Below, piece after piece: positions 36,450-48,794 of a stretch of DNA of 64,000 nt (the first letter of the stretch is position 1; every line of letters starts with the position of its first letter). The notes under the pieces are model-generated. The model did not search any database, was not told the origin of the DNA, and saw only the letters and a list, made by a program, of their open reading frames with translations. The translations under genes and the position numbers were made by a program. Source of the DNA: Dicyema japonicum (Eukaryota; Dicyemida; Rhombozoa; Dicyemidae); NCBI GenBank assembly GCA_011109175.1, contig RDEW01000062.1:62001-126000 (forward strand), written 5' to 3'.

Positions 36450-37170
36450 AAATTAATATATTACTTCTCATACTTATTTTTTAGTGGAGTTATAGGTGTT
36501 TTAGTGGAACAATAAGTGTATAATGAAATGAACCTTACCTGGATAAGACACAAACTTTATTTTTAAAAAATAGTTATGATAATAATTCGAGTGACTAATT
36601 AACAAACTTTTTAAAGGCATTATTAGTGTTGTGACTTGACATTTTTCCTGCAGAAAGAATTGAATGTATGTTTCCCCTGATAATTTCCAGAGAAATTTTT
36701 TTGGAACAGGAATTTCATATCCTGATTGATCTCTGGTCACTTCAAAATCATAGACCCGAGTGATCCTAAGAATGAGACCATCTTGTACTTGAAGACTTCA
36801 GTCGTCTCGCCAATAGTGAAGTGCGCATGGAATCTACTGGAGATTGTGTAGAAGGTTAAAATGTGATTAACTGGACAAAATGTCTACCAATCTTCAAAAT
36901 TATAATGATGTACTTAAACCAGTTTTTAGAGTGTATGAACAATAAGGTAATTTTTTGGAGCAAACCGGTGTGAGATTTCATAAATGAAAAATGATGTGGT
37001 TAATATATATTAAGCACATAATTTGATCCTGAGTTGAGAGAGATCCTTCCTTCAGAACTAATATATGTATTCTGTTGTGTTTCTTTAAATACATATGGTA
37101 AGTGATTATTCTCCGCAAATAGGACTTATAAATTCAAGATTTAAATGGTTAACAAGCAAATTAAAACAAA
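36450..37170. other. Intergenic, no gene seen
   Basis: Between the Emi1-like and KNL1-like genes, whose 3' ends face each other. AT-rich, no motif recognised. Confidence 0.35.
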
Positions 37171-37175
37171 GAAAA

Positions 37176-40100
37176 TTACTTATAGGTAACAGTATGCCTA
37201 AACTTTTTAAAGGTGGTCAATGGAATTCCGTAGGATGTTTGGGTAGCATGAACAATACAACGTAACATATCCCTATCGCAGTTATGTAACGCGTCCAAAC
37301 AGTCATCAACAACATCAGAGATACTAGAAAACAATTACAAATGAATAAACTCAAAATCTCCGTACACTGATTCAATATAGAAGAAGTCAAAGAATTCATC
37401 CTCGTCCGGCGCAAATCTGAGAAAAAGTTCGATTGCAGAAAGTTTCTCTTGGTTTATGAAAAGCAAAACAATCCTAAAATAACCAATAAGGTCACTCATT
37501 ATCAGAATTAACTTTCACGTCATAGTCGGCACTGATATCTACTAAATCACACAGGATGTTGACAGAGAAAATAGAGTAGAAACAAACTTGTTTAAAATAC
37601 TAAGATAAATTGAGAAAACAACTTTCCTTAGATCAACCAATCGCTGAGGTTTAGGCAGAGCCTCACAAGCGAGTTTTAAAATATTCGTCGTGAAAATATC
37701 CAAATCAATAGGTTTATAATCTAAAATATTAATTTCCGAAACCTGGTTGATACAAAAACTCAATATTACAAATTTCAGAATTTTCATCGTGAATTGAGCC
37801 TTTCAGCTCAACCAAAAAAGCCAATCGAGATTCAAAAAGTAGTATTCTGAAAGAACTATCTTTAATATCAAAAATTGCAGAATTTGTAAGACTAAATTAC
37901 AAAAAAATCAAACTCAGTAAAAAGTTGTATTTTCTTGAGAGTTTTTTCCTTGTAATGAGGATCGAGTAATTCAGCATTTTTAGCAATCAACTTATTTCGG
38001 TCCTCAACCTTTTTTGTCAGTTCTTTCACTTCGCATTCGAGTTCATAAATATTTCTAAATCATAAATTAAAATTCACTTTTCACACTCCTGGTTACGGTG
38101 ATTCATCTCATTAATTTCTGATAGTAATAAAAATCTAAACCGTCTAACTTTACCAAAGTTTTTTTCTCATATTCAGCAATCTGTCGCTGAACTAAATGTA
38201 AGAGAAAATACTAGCCTTCATTTTCTTTTTCCAAATATATTCGTTCATATTCATCGGCCAATTTACAATACTCTTTCTAAATAATAAATTAATATATAAA
38301 ACAAATGGTAAAGTATAAACTAAACATATTGAAACAATAAATCTATGAAATAATGATAAAATTAAAGTTTTCATCAAAGTACCCAAGATTAAAGTGATTA
38401 ATCAATTTAGGAAAAAACATAAAAGTAAATATGTCAACCATTTAGAATTGAAAATATGGTTTCAATGTAATAACAAATCATTAAATAATTTAACGAATTA
38501 AAGTTAATCATAAAATTAAGTAGTTTTCAAAAGTATAAAAATTAATCCTAAAAAATAATAATAACAATATAAATAAAATCTGGATGGAAAATTTGTATAT
38601 AAAAATATAAACCAATAAATTTGAAATTATATAATTAACATAAAATAAAATCATAATTTAATAGAATGCATACTAACGAATTTATTAAAGCACATGTCGG
38701 ATAATTCCATGTTCATTTTCTCTTTTAATAATCTTTTCACAAAAAATTGCGAGCAGTCTTTGTATAGTTTTTCAAATAATTTTTTGAGCTTTTCCTATTA
38801 AATGATGAAAGCATAAAAACCATCGATAAACATCCATACGTAGAACACAATTTCTCAACGCTTATCGAGTCAACTTTTTCATTAAAAGCCCTAAAGTTAA
38901 ATTACAAGACTACAAATCCTCCTCCAAATTTGTAGGATATTTGTTATTTTGCAAAAAGTAAGCAAATCGATCGACAAATTCATTCTAAGTAATCACAAAA
39001 AACCAACTTCGACTTTAGTTACATCACCGACAAGCTGTTTTTCGATAGTTTTCAGCTTAAAATACTCCACCAAATATTTGGGGGAAACAAAGTCACCCTT
39101 TCTGACTAACTCCTTCCAAAATTCAGCACTCTCTGTTTTGGCTTCCTTTTCAAGATAAAAATTCTCACATTTTCGTTGGTTTACAAATTCTGATAAATAA
39201 ACAATAAATAATACCTTTTACTGCTATTTTAGCTTCTTTTTTGGATTCGCTCACAATCTGAGAAACTTTCAACTTTCCTGATAAAATTCCTTGTATAATG
39301 ATTAGACATTACCATCAATGTAGTTGTCTATATTAGCAGACTGCTCCATTATACTCTTAGGAAAGGTTGAATAATCTAAAATACTACTACCCACCAACCT
39401 TGTTCTGAAATATTTACTCGGCTGTAATGAGTTTTTTCAAATTTATTTAGTTTTTCATCCAAGTTGTAGGATTTTTCGATATTACAGGTTTTATTAAAAT
39501 TCAAAGATTCCGGAATTTTCTTGGTCTTCTCGTCAAAAACGTTTGATTTGTCGACTTGGTATGTTTTTTCACCAAAGTTGTCAACATTCTCCGATTTCAT
39601 AGATAATTCATCAAACGTATATTCATCAAACGTCTCTTTAGTGTTCTCTCCAAAACCGTGAGATTTTTCAAATTTTCTAGTCTTTCCTTCTAAATAGGAT
39701 GTGCTATAATTTTTTAATTTATCCTTAAAATTAAATGTATTTTCAATTCTTCGGGTTCTTCCATCAAATTCGAAAGTCTTTTCCGGTTTATCAGTCTTAT
39801 AATAAGAATCGTATGTTTTTTCAACCTCGTGTGCGTGTCCAATATCATTAGTGACATCTTTAATAGTAAAACAGATAAACCAGATTGTTTTATTTTCGAA
39901 AAATCAAGCATGCTCACACTATCGTTTTGATTTGTGTAGAATTCAGTAAGATCTATCTTTTCAGGTAAATCATCTAGTTTCTGATGCTCCCGTGAGGAAT
40001 CCTCCTCCAATGACTCGCCTAAAAGTAAAAATTCATAATAACCCAATTTTGCTTGGAGAATATTGTGTTTCTCAGACACCGTGCTTTTTCCAGTTTTGCA

Positions 40101-40619
40101 TGTGTCTGTTTTAGTCCTCATGGATTCTTCAAGAGTATTCGTAGTGTATAGGTTCACTAAAATTATAGATTTAAATATACGATTGTCACTTTCGGTTGAA
40201 CTAGGTATATACTTTGTAGTGCGGTTGTCTAAAAAATAATAAACAAATTTGTTTAAGAAATAATAGTGCTTTTGTATTTGGTATTCGCTACCATTTTGAT
40301 ATTTTTTTAAATAATAATAAATTAATAAAAAAACATCATTCAGTATAATTAATTGAATGAAGAAGATACATGTATTGTATGCCTGTTTTAATATGGCTTC
40401 ACACATCATATTGAAAAATAAATTATAAATCAATAGTGACAAATGAAAGAAATTACCATCAGAAACTATGTCCATTAATTGGTAGTTAGAGTTGGTTTTG
40501 TCCTTTACAGGCGTTGAATGTGGCCTTTCAGTGAAGTTCAAATCGACAGTTGCAACTGTGTGAGACAAAAAATCAGTCTCAGGTTTTGGGGACATTTTCG
40601 TTGCTGGATGAAAACTCAC
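37176..40619 (-). CDS. KNL1: KNL1/Spc105-like kinetochore scaffold
   Basis: A long multi-exon gene. The N-terminus (ATG 40619) is disordered (MSFHPATKMSPKPETDF). It leads to an array rich in F-x-E-K-T-type peptides (NFGEKTYQV, VFDEKTKKI, KFEKTHYSR; 39.4-39.87 kb). A helical region follows (MEQSANIDNYIDGILSGKLK at 39349), then a coiled coil (ECEVKELTKKVEDRNKLIAK) and a C-terminal double-RWD-like part. Its LPKPQRLVDLRKYFKQVCFY and NEIVLLFINQEKLSAIELFL align in order with the last 200 residues of human KNL1. Introns: 37474-37495 (22), 37600-37622 (23), 39290-39312 (23), 39376-39398 (23), others 22-26 nt, and two long AT-rich ones (about 38300-38690 and 40230-40455). One junction seems to use a GC donor near 38213. 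The family would link the Ndc80/Mis12 complexes to Bub1/BubR1. Identification rests on architecture and weak similarity. Confidence 0.6.
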
Positions 40620-40739
40620 CCTTTTTCTTGTTGTATCATCTTGTTTTCTAGTTCCTTTCTAAACATATTTATTCACAAGAAAATTTACCAATGAAGAGCG
40701 AGGTTGGTTATGCATACAAACTACAAGACAGGCGCTATT

Positions 40740-41440
40740 TTATTAATTTTAAATTAAATTAAATTTTTTATATAATATTTGATTAAATTGTTATTTATTA
40801 TTTTATTTAGACTGTTTTATTTTGAGCAATATTTTTTTGATCTTTCTCTCTACCTAACATTTCTCTCAATAACACAGTAATTCTCATCAATTACACACCA
40901 AATATACTTGGAATGACACTCGACCAGGGACTCTCGCAAAGCATGTGGATAACCGGATAACGGCCGCACTGAAAAGGATGACGATATTAAAAGTCGTTAC
41001 CAAGGCTCTCAGAAATGACGCTGGATGCCTTCAGATGATCTACAAACAGTTTGTCCAGCCGACGTTGCTCTATGCAAGTAAGGCCTGGTCTTTGTTTTAA
41101 GAACATCGACCATCAAATATTCAAATATTCAAAAGGCCGCAAAGACTATTATCGGCCCAACATTCTCCTCTATATCTACAGAAGATCTTTTCATCCAAAA
41201 ACAAAGAATTCTCATCAGAGGAGCAAGGATACTAGATCATCCTCTGCATGAGCTACTTATCTCATATTTCCAGACGAACAGGAGATATGAGCCGAAGCCC
41301 TGCCCTTTTAGAAGGGCAATTCTGGACGCCTGTCCCCGTGGGACCCAGGTCCCAAGTTATCGGTCTGGGATCACTTAGTTAGTTAAGAACTTTCTTTATT
41401 CTTTTAACCAAGTGATCCTGGGACAATAATAGTTTTTCTT
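40740..41440 (+). mobile_element. APE-type LINE 3' end
   Basis: Plus strand from about 40880 reads RT/C-terminal LINE sequence (LGMTLDQGLSQSMWITG, then MIYKQFVQPTLLYASKAW). It ends with GGTCTGGGATCACTTAGTTA, CCAAGTGATCCTGGGACAAT and AATAG, the tail shared with 27.1, 34.7 and 60.2 kb. Confidence 0.7.
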
Positions 41441-41924
41441 TCTACGGGATCATTTTGTCTTTTTTCAAGGGGGCGATCAATCCCTTCCACAAATCTCTTG
41501 CCCTCTCTAGAGACGTCGAACCTAACCAGACAACATCGGATTACCGATAAATTCTGCAACAAATCATTAACGGTATCTCTCGAAACGAGACGAGCTAATG
41601 GAATTTTCTCTTGGATCTCATACCTGAAGAACATAATCGTTGTGGTGACTTCAATGTCAGAAATCCTTCATGGTCTGTAATGGGAAACTATCAACGAGGG
41701 AATTATGTCTCGTCAGAGATAGAAAATCTCGTCGTCCTAAAAAACTCTCCCAACACACACTTACAGCTTTAAAACCAGACAAATCTAACACCTCCCCGAT
41801 ATCTCCATTGCTTTCCCGAACTTAGCTCTACTGACGTCCTGGTCAGTGGTGGATGACCTTCTTTCTGACTACAACTTGAGAAATTTATTTATTGTTAAAA
41901 CAGAATAAAATAAACAAGGTCATA

Positions 41925-42120
41925 CAGCGGTCGTCTTGACTGCGTGACTATTCCCTCTCAGGATGGCGAATGAGATTCGCTCAGATAGCCAGCAACGCTC
42001 ATGGAGATCTCTTTTTCGTGCAGAAATCCGATTCCCTGATGATTCAAGAATTCCAGCGTCGCAGTCATAAGGGAACCAGACGTCTCAGCTGCAAAGATTC
42101 AATCAAAGTCGATTTGCTAA
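41925..42120 (+). mobile_element. SINE-like repeat, family 2
   Basis: TGACTGCGTGACTATTCCCT, GAGATTCGCTCAGATAGCCA and GGAACCAGACGTCTCAGCTG match the 31.77-kb copy. Confidence 0.6.
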
Positions 42121-42139
42121 AATACCTTCATTACTTACA

Positions 42140-43480
42140 AACGTTGATTTTGGTTCAAATTCGAACAAGAAATTAAACAATTCTTTTCGGACTTTGCAGT
42201 CAAAAGTTACGCTCTGTTGATTCCGCAATTAAACAATTCAACAAATACATACTCACAGTAGACCAAAAATACGTTCCCAGTGGATTTATCCCTGGGGTAA
42301 AACCACTCTTTACCAAAGAGATCATCGACTTAATAAAAGAGAGGCGCGCTATATAAGGAATGACGTCCGGGACATCAACTCAAAAGGGCCAAGACGGAAT
42401 TATATCATCAAAAAAATCTTTAGCCAGTGAACTGGGGGCCCTTACGGACATCTTCCAACCGTCCTTGAATTCAGGATTTGTGACCATGTTCTAGAAACAA
42501 TAAACAATAATGTCGATTCGTAAACATAACATGGACCCGCATAAACCAGGATCCTTTCGAAAAATTTCCTTCCTCTGTGTTGCATCAAAGACCCTCGAGA
42601 GATACATTCTCAACTGGATATACCTTCATCCAAATCTGTCCAACTCTCAGCATGGCTTCCGCGAAAAGCATTCAACCTCAACTCATCTAACCAAGTTATG
42701 TGACTTTATTGGTGATAAATTCAACAATCACAAACCGCCACTCAGTACTGTCCTGGCCTACATTGACATTTCTTAGGTCTTTGACAGGACCTCTCAGCAT
42801 GTTGTTGCAACAAGATAACCACATCGAGTATTCCTCCACTCATAGAGATGGCTGAAATCATTTTTCTATGGCAGACTGGGACGTACCTTAATTATGTCAA
42901 AAAATCTTTTGCCCGTTACCTCCCAATCGAAGTTCCAAAAGGCTCTACCCTCTCAACTACCAGCTGAGTAGCATACCCGATCTGGAAGATATGTCTATCC
43001 TATGCGGATGACTTGATCCTCACGGCACGGGATAGAAACATTACCTCTGTCAAGCCACATCAAAGGAAACTTGGATTCTATAGAGGCTTTGTTATTAACC
43101 AATCACCTCTCCCCCTCTCCCTCTAAGTACAGCGTTAGAAGATATGTCTGTCCTATGTAGATGACTTGATCCTCACGGCACGGGATAGACACATTACCTC
43201 TGTCAAGTCAACATCAAAGCAAACTTGGATTCTATAGAGGCTTTGTTATTAACCAATCACTTCTCCCCCTCTCCCTCTAAGTACAGCGTTAGAATATTCG
43301 CTTCCGACCGACGTCAGCTAAACATAAAACGGAGCTGACAATCTTTGGAGAAGTCTTCCCCATCTCAAAAACACCGAAAATTCTGTACCTGGGCCTCATC
43401 CCTCACAGTCTGCAATACCCAAAAAACTTCAGAGAGTCCAAATGGATCTCTTCAAACAATTATTGGACGTTAATTATCTT
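42140..43480 (+). mobile_element. APE-type LINE reverse transcriptase with internal duplication
   Basis: Plus strand shows RT fingers (HKPGSFRKISFLCVASKTLE, then SQHGFREKHSTSTHL), the motif AYIDIS-FD and two copies of the YADD/YVDD palm block. A 153-bp unit is tandemly duplicated at 42988-43140 and 43141-43293. Frames broken. Confidence 0.75.
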
Positions 43481-43609
43481 TTAATCTCAATCCGGTACAA
43501 TAATAATTTAACAAAAGCTCCTCCCAGTCAGAACACAGTTTATTTTAAGTAAAGAAAAGTTAACTAATCGACAAGGGAGAAGCAAGGAATGCTCTTAACT
43601 TCTTTTATA

Positions 43610-43765
43610 TTTTTGATGGGTGTGAGTTTCTCTGTAAACAATCCAGTTCCGCAGTGGGATGTTCGCTGAGGAAGGCGTCACTCATCAAGCCAAAGCATCG
43701 TAGATGCGTGGAACTTTCAGTCGGAATGTAGAGCAGCTAGATAAACTGGCCAATCCGGTATACCC
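43610..43765 (-). mobile_element. tRNA-derived SINE copy (family 1), truncated
   Basis: Reverse complement gives GTTCCACGCATCTACGATGC, GATGAGTGACGCCTTCCTCA and GCGGAACTGGATTGTTT, the body of the 48.3-kb copy. The tRNA head is decayed. Confidence 0.6.
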
Positions 43766-43984
43766 ATGGTTATTAAATAAAAAAAGCTAAATTTAAGATC
43801 CATTCTTTTATGAAGATTTGTAGAGGTCCAACACATACTAATAATAATAACACATACTAATATTTTAATTAATCTTAATCGACTTAACGGATTTATGATA
43901 AAACCTCCCCCTGTTGCCTTCACAAGACTGTCAGCGAAACCTGGACAATTTATTTTGTTGGAAATCATTTTGACTGTTACTGGA

Positions 43985-44700
43985 ATCAGGCAATCAGCAC
44001 CAACGCGCTTGTTTGCTTTCGGGGGCTTCCCCTAGAGTGAAGCTTGGCTAAACGCCATCCCAAATAAAGCTCTGGGAACCTTTCTGGATAATGAATGCGT
44101 TAGAAGTGGTATCTCTCTGCGGCTGGGACTGAAAGTATGTGTACCTCACCCGTGCCAATGTGGTATCCTGATAGACTGTTATAGCCTGCACCCTCTCGCC
44201 TGCAAGAGGAGCGCTGCCAGATCTCCAAAGCACAAGGCTCTGAATGAGATTGTCAAGTGGGCTATGGATGCTGCTGGATACTCGGCCATTCTTGAACCGG
44301 TCGGGTTATGCAGAAGTGACGCCGGAAGGAATGACCATATTTCCCTTTGAGGCCGGGAAACCACTTGTTTGGGACGTGACATGTACAGACACGTTCGCCC
44401 CGAACAATCTTCACGAGTGCGCTTCAAGGGCCTGCTTTCCAGCCGTCAAGGCAAAAAAGGCCAAACTCGAAAAATACGTCGACCTTCCTGATAATGTTAA
44501 ATTTGTTCCCCTTACTATGAAGACTTCCGGATCCTACTCTCCTCTCTACAATCGAGTTTTTCGGACGTCTCGGAAACCGGATCACCTCGTGTACTGGAGA
44601 TCTCCGCGAACGCCGCTGGCAGTTTGAGCGAAATTCGTTCGCAATTCTGAGAGGGAACAGTTACGTAGTGAGGGCGGCATCTGACTAGCTAATGTTTTGC
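43985..44700 (+). mobile_element. Restriction-like-endonuclease LINE 3' part
   Basis: Plus strand encodes SLHPLACKRSAARSPKHKAL, then FPFEAGKPLVWDVTCTDTF, the same endonuclease arrangement as at 25.3-26.3 kb. A 127-codon frame (44244-44627) stays open. The PD-G element before it is altered. Confidence 0.7.
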
Positions 44701-44775
44701 CCTTATGTTTTTTAACAAAAATTTTTTTATAATAAAATAGTTTTCAAATAAAAATAAATCATTTGAATCGGCTTC

Positions 44776-47330
44776 TCATAGAATTTGCCTTTCCGCATTT
44801 TTATAAATGTTAGCTAAATTATTGCTAATTTCTATAAATGTGGGCCTTTCCTGAGAATTGAAATTCAGACATTTCCAAATCACTTCCTATTTTTAAGATA
44901 ACTTATAATATACAATAGCATCTTTTGGAAGATCAAGAGTCCCAATAGGGGGAAGCACACCTTTGCCAATTTTCAGAATAATTTGATGAGGCCAGTTGTC
45001 ATTAAAAGGTCTTTTTCGGCTGAAGATTTCAAATAAAACAGATCTAAAGCGACACTGTTAGTTAATTTAAATACCCAAAGGCGAAGACGTCAGAAGATTT
45101 CGTAAATGGAAAATATGTCGTATTAGCAGAGAACTTTGAAATTATTTCAGGGGCCAAATATGATATCCAACCAGGTGTAATTTTGAAATGTTTTTTATTC
45201 CTACATAAATTATGTAATTTAAAAATTAAAATAATTTAAATTAATAATTATAAAAAATCTTAATTAAATCTAAATACATATTTTCGGGGAAGAAAGTCAG
45301 ATTAAACATGCCAAAATTTAAAAGCGTAATTTTTCCATCATGGATAAATATATTTTCACTTCTTAGGTCGCAATGAGTAATGTCATTTTCATGCAAATAG
45401 CCTATTGCCTAAAAAATAAAAAAAAGTTGAATAAACCTGTGATATTTGCAATACTAAAGATATCATTCGTTTGTAAGATGGCCCTCTTTTGGACTTTAAA
45501 TACGTTTTAAGGTCTTTTCCACGGCAAAAACTAAAACTCTCGAAAATATAGACCTTGTGATAATAATGTAATGCGGTGGATTCACACAGACTCCCATAAA
45601 CTGAACTAGAGAATCGTGTCGGGTTTGTATTAGCAGTGATTTCTGCTTTAAATATCAATAAAACTTCTCTGTCGAAAATTTTCTCAATAATTTCAGGTTT
45701 GTCATGTCGGTATGCTTTTATTGCAATATCTCCGAGCCAATACCCCCTAAAGTAGAAATATTAAATACCGATAAACAGTCGAAAAACGACCCCTTTTTAT
45801 TACCGAAATAAATTCCAAGTTCTCGTATTTGACCTCCCAATTTTTCAGGACAGTTATAAGGTCTTCAACTTCTGGATATAAAAACTACGGCAATAAACAG
45901 TTTGCATCACCGAATATGAACTAGGCGACTCGGGCTCTTTTTGAGAGGATGAATTTGAGCCTTGGAAATTAAAATGAAGAGAAACTTTTATATGGAGATC
46001 TGTCATGAAAATAGGGGCTAGTTGGAGTGATTGATAAATTAGTTTCTTTAGTGACAGGTTGATAAAGGGACGCTTTGATTTTATTCGCCATTGCAATAAC
46101 ATTCTGATGTGGTCCAGCCTCTAAAATATAATAATAATAATAATAATAATTTTATTCACAACAAGAATATTTAAAATACCATTTTTTAAAGTTTCAATAA
46201 AATTTTTAAATTGTTGTTTTGTGATGCAAATGTTTTGCATTTTCTCTGAGCATTTGTCGTGGCATTTTACCCTGCAAGTTATTCTACGCTTTTACTTGCA
46301 AGATTTACAAGCAAGACCCTTCAAAATGTGCCTTCTGCAAACCACGCATATAAAAACTGTCGATTTTTCATGAAAACTAAAATATTTAATTTGGGAAACT
46401 CATGTTTTCCTCCATTCTTTTTCAGCTCCTCAAATAATTCGGAGACTCTTGATTCTGAAATATTAAAAATTTTGTTAAAAACCTTTTAAAAATTTCAAAG
46501 TAGATTCGTCCGGGAAATAAATATTCTTACTGCTCGCATCACTTAAGACTGAATTACTGTGACAACTATTTTGAGAGCTATTTCCGTCAGAGGCCTGTTC
46601 TTGATAGTTTGGAACCACAAGGCGGTTTTTCGATCAAAATAAAATATTTAGATACTTTTTAAAATTTGGCATTAACATTTTAGACGTTTGTTTGCTTTTA
46701 GAAGTGAAATCTGGCGTGAGGGTATCGAAATTAAGTTTCGGTTTAGTTGGTGAGGCTAGATTACCGATTTTAAAAAAGAGGATGTCATTAATTGAGTTCT
46801 CTTCGACAATGGGGGACCACATTGCATCCACGTTATTTGCTCTTTTAAGAATATCTGAGGTTATTACAAACCGCAAACCAACAAATTGCACCAAATTGTT
46901 AATAAAATGGCAAATAATCTCAATTTCTTTGCTTTCTACTAAAAGCGAGTTTAAAGTGTCCATTAAATCTTTTTGCTCCAATTTGGTAAGTTCATATACA
47001 GAAGTTTCTGCCGTTATTCTCTGAAAGATTTATTACAAAATTTTACTCGCAATGAGACATTACTGATCCCAATAAATTTGAGGAAGAATTTTGAATCGGG
47101 GAAATCATCCAAGTCGTTACTAAATGAGGACGAACGCTTACAGATCTGAATTGCAATAAATTGCAAAATTGAAGACTGATTAAAAACAAATTTACTTTAA
47201 GATTTGTGATTACTGCAGAGAATAAATCTTCATTACTAAGTTGAATCAGTCTCATATATTCGTATTTTGCGCCTATAATTTTGTTTATTATGCGGCATTT
47301 TCTTTGAGCATCATCAATAATATTTGGCAT
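44776..47330 (-). CDS. KSR: Kinase suppressor of Ras (KSR), pseudokinase scaffold
   Basis: RAF/MEK/ERK scaffold. From ATG 47330: a CA1-like helical region (LDDFPDSKFFLKFIGIS, LTKLEQKDLMDTLNSLL), a Ser-rich linker, and a C1 zinc finger (HDFHEKSTVFICVVC, KGLACKSCKVKCHDKCSEKM). The kinase-like domain then has NWEVKYENLEFI, GDIAIKAY, GYLHENDITHCDLRSENIF, LLNFGMF, WISYLAPEI and DVFAFG, ending ERPTFIEISNNL. Splicing 23-26 nt introns (e.g. 46272-46295, 46377-46399, 47021-47046) and one of 53 nt restores these. HRD is HCD and DFG is NFG. The glycine loop is KRGRFSTVY, so catalysis is doubtful; the beta3 lysine is kept. Stop at 44776-44778. Confidence 0.8.
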
Positions 47331-47339
47331 AAATTGAAA

Positions 47340-47543
47340 TCCAACAAAGTTGAATTTTTTTAAATTTAATTATATTTAAATTTATAACTTAAAATATTTA
47401 AATTAAATAAATGTTGTATTTATTATTTTTATTATCTAATTTTATTTTTATTAGTTACGTTTCTAGTTATAACATTTAAATTTAAACAATTTGATAAATT
47501 AGGTTTCCTGTTCTTTTTATTTTATTAGTTACGTTTCCTGTTC

Positions 47544-47580
<37 letters not shown>

Positions 47581-47690
47581 GAGACATAAAAATGCAATTA
47601 AGAACAATTATTGAAATAAATTCTTTTGTTAAATCAATTGTTTAGTTATTTCAAAAATGTGAAATTAGATGAAATTATTATGGTTCATTT
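47340..47690. other. AT-rich spacer with a 30-A run
   Basis: Upstream of KSR. TTATTAGTTACGTTTC occurs twice, then a run of 30 A at 47547-47576. The run could be the poly(A) of an inserted retrocopy or simple sequence. Confidence 0.5.
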
Positions 47691-48015
47691 ATTACATAAA
47701 AATCAATAATCCGTTCGAATCCGACACTTTTTGGAGGTAACCCCCTGCAGCCTACATCAAAATGCCTCTGGAGCCTGTTCTGCCGCTTTGATGTCGAGAG
47801 GTCAAAACGGGCAAAGTACGCAGTCATACGCGAGGATTTTTTTTGTTCTACTCGATGTTGAAATTTCTGGTTCCCTTGGCTTGCGAGGCTGATATTCTTG
47901 AGTCGTCTAGAATCAGATTTCCACAAGAACGGGAGTTCTCCGTGAGCGCTGCTGGTTATTTGAGCGAATCTCACTCGTCATCCGCGAGATTCACCAAGCA
48001 CTCATGGAGGCCTTT
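47690..48015 (-). mobile_element. SINE-like repeat, family 2, inverted copy
   Basis: Reverse complement gives GAGTGAGATTCGCTCAAATA, AAGGGAACCAGAAATTTCAA, TTGCCCGTTTTGACCTCTCG, CAGAACAGGCTCCAGAGGCA and GATGTAGGCTGCAGGGG. The longest copy in the window. Confidence 0.65.
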
Positions 48016-48264
48016 ATTTTATTTGTTTTAATAAAACTAAAAAAAGGTAACCAAATCAAGGCTTAATAATATTTAGATTTATCCTGACTAGCTGGATGTG
48101 ATTGCCTTCTATAAGTTTTTTAAACGGTTTCATAAAATAAATATTCGATAATCAACTGATAAACTAACTTTTCTAAAATATCAACTTGGAGCAGATACTC
48201 GTTTATTTGCCTTATCAGTGACAAATATTTATTGATTATATTTTTAATTTTCGTTAACTACTCA

Positions 48265-48460
48265 AAACTAACCGGTGGCATAGTGGTTAGGTGTCGGGCT
48301 TAAGTGGCTTAGGCTACGGGTTCGAATCTCGCTGCTGTTCACCTGGTGGAAGGTTCCACGCATCTACGATGCAGAAAGGGTTTGACGAGTGACGCCGTCA
48401 TCAGTGGATACTCACTGCAGAACTGGATTGTCTATTATTATTACTCAAAACTAAAATTAT
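48265..48460 (+). mobile_element. tRNA-derived SINE (family 1), best-preserved copy
   Basis: The head has a Pol III A box (TGGCATAGTGGTTAGG) and, 32 bases on, a B box (GGGTTCGAATCTCGC). The body CACCTGGTGGAAGGTTCCAC, GCATCTACGATGC, GACGAGTGACGCCGTCATCA and GAACTGGATTGTCTATTATT follows. Related bodies occur at 13.8, 43.7 and 59.6 kb. It does not fold as a complete tRNA. Confidence 0.75.
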
Positions 48461-48794
48461 TAGTCTTGATAAAATAAATTACTTTCAAATGTTTTTTTTA
48501 ATAAGGAAATGTCGTTTTTGAAAAAGGAAAATAACTGAAGTCTTAGTTAAGTGGCCAGGACTGCGAAGGCGTTCTCTCTGATCACCGCCATTTCGAGCCT
48601 TTTTAAAGTGTTATACAGTTCGACCTCAATTTGGAACACCAAGAGTTCCAAAAACCGAGGTTTGACTTAAAAGTTATAAATAACTATAACTTTATGAAAT
48701 AATAACGTATAAAAAATTTAACAATTTTATTGTGGCGTATTGGAAAAAAGTGTTCAATATTACTAAATTAGTTCGATAGTTCCTTTAATTGTTC

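Noticed and set aside
46259-46489. Plus-strand 76-codon frame
   Set aside because: It overlaps the KSR C1-domain exons, which are on the opposite strand.
46692-47024. Plus-strand 110-codon frame
   Set aside because: Antisense to KSR exons that align with the family on the minus strand.
47547-47576. Poly(A) tail of a processed pseudogene
   Set aside because: No coding or gene-like sequence lies directly upstream; it may be simple sequence.
48275-48350. A functional tRNA gene
   Set aside because: A and B boxes are present, but acceptor and anticodon stems do not pair and the sequence runs into a repeated body, so it is a SINE head.
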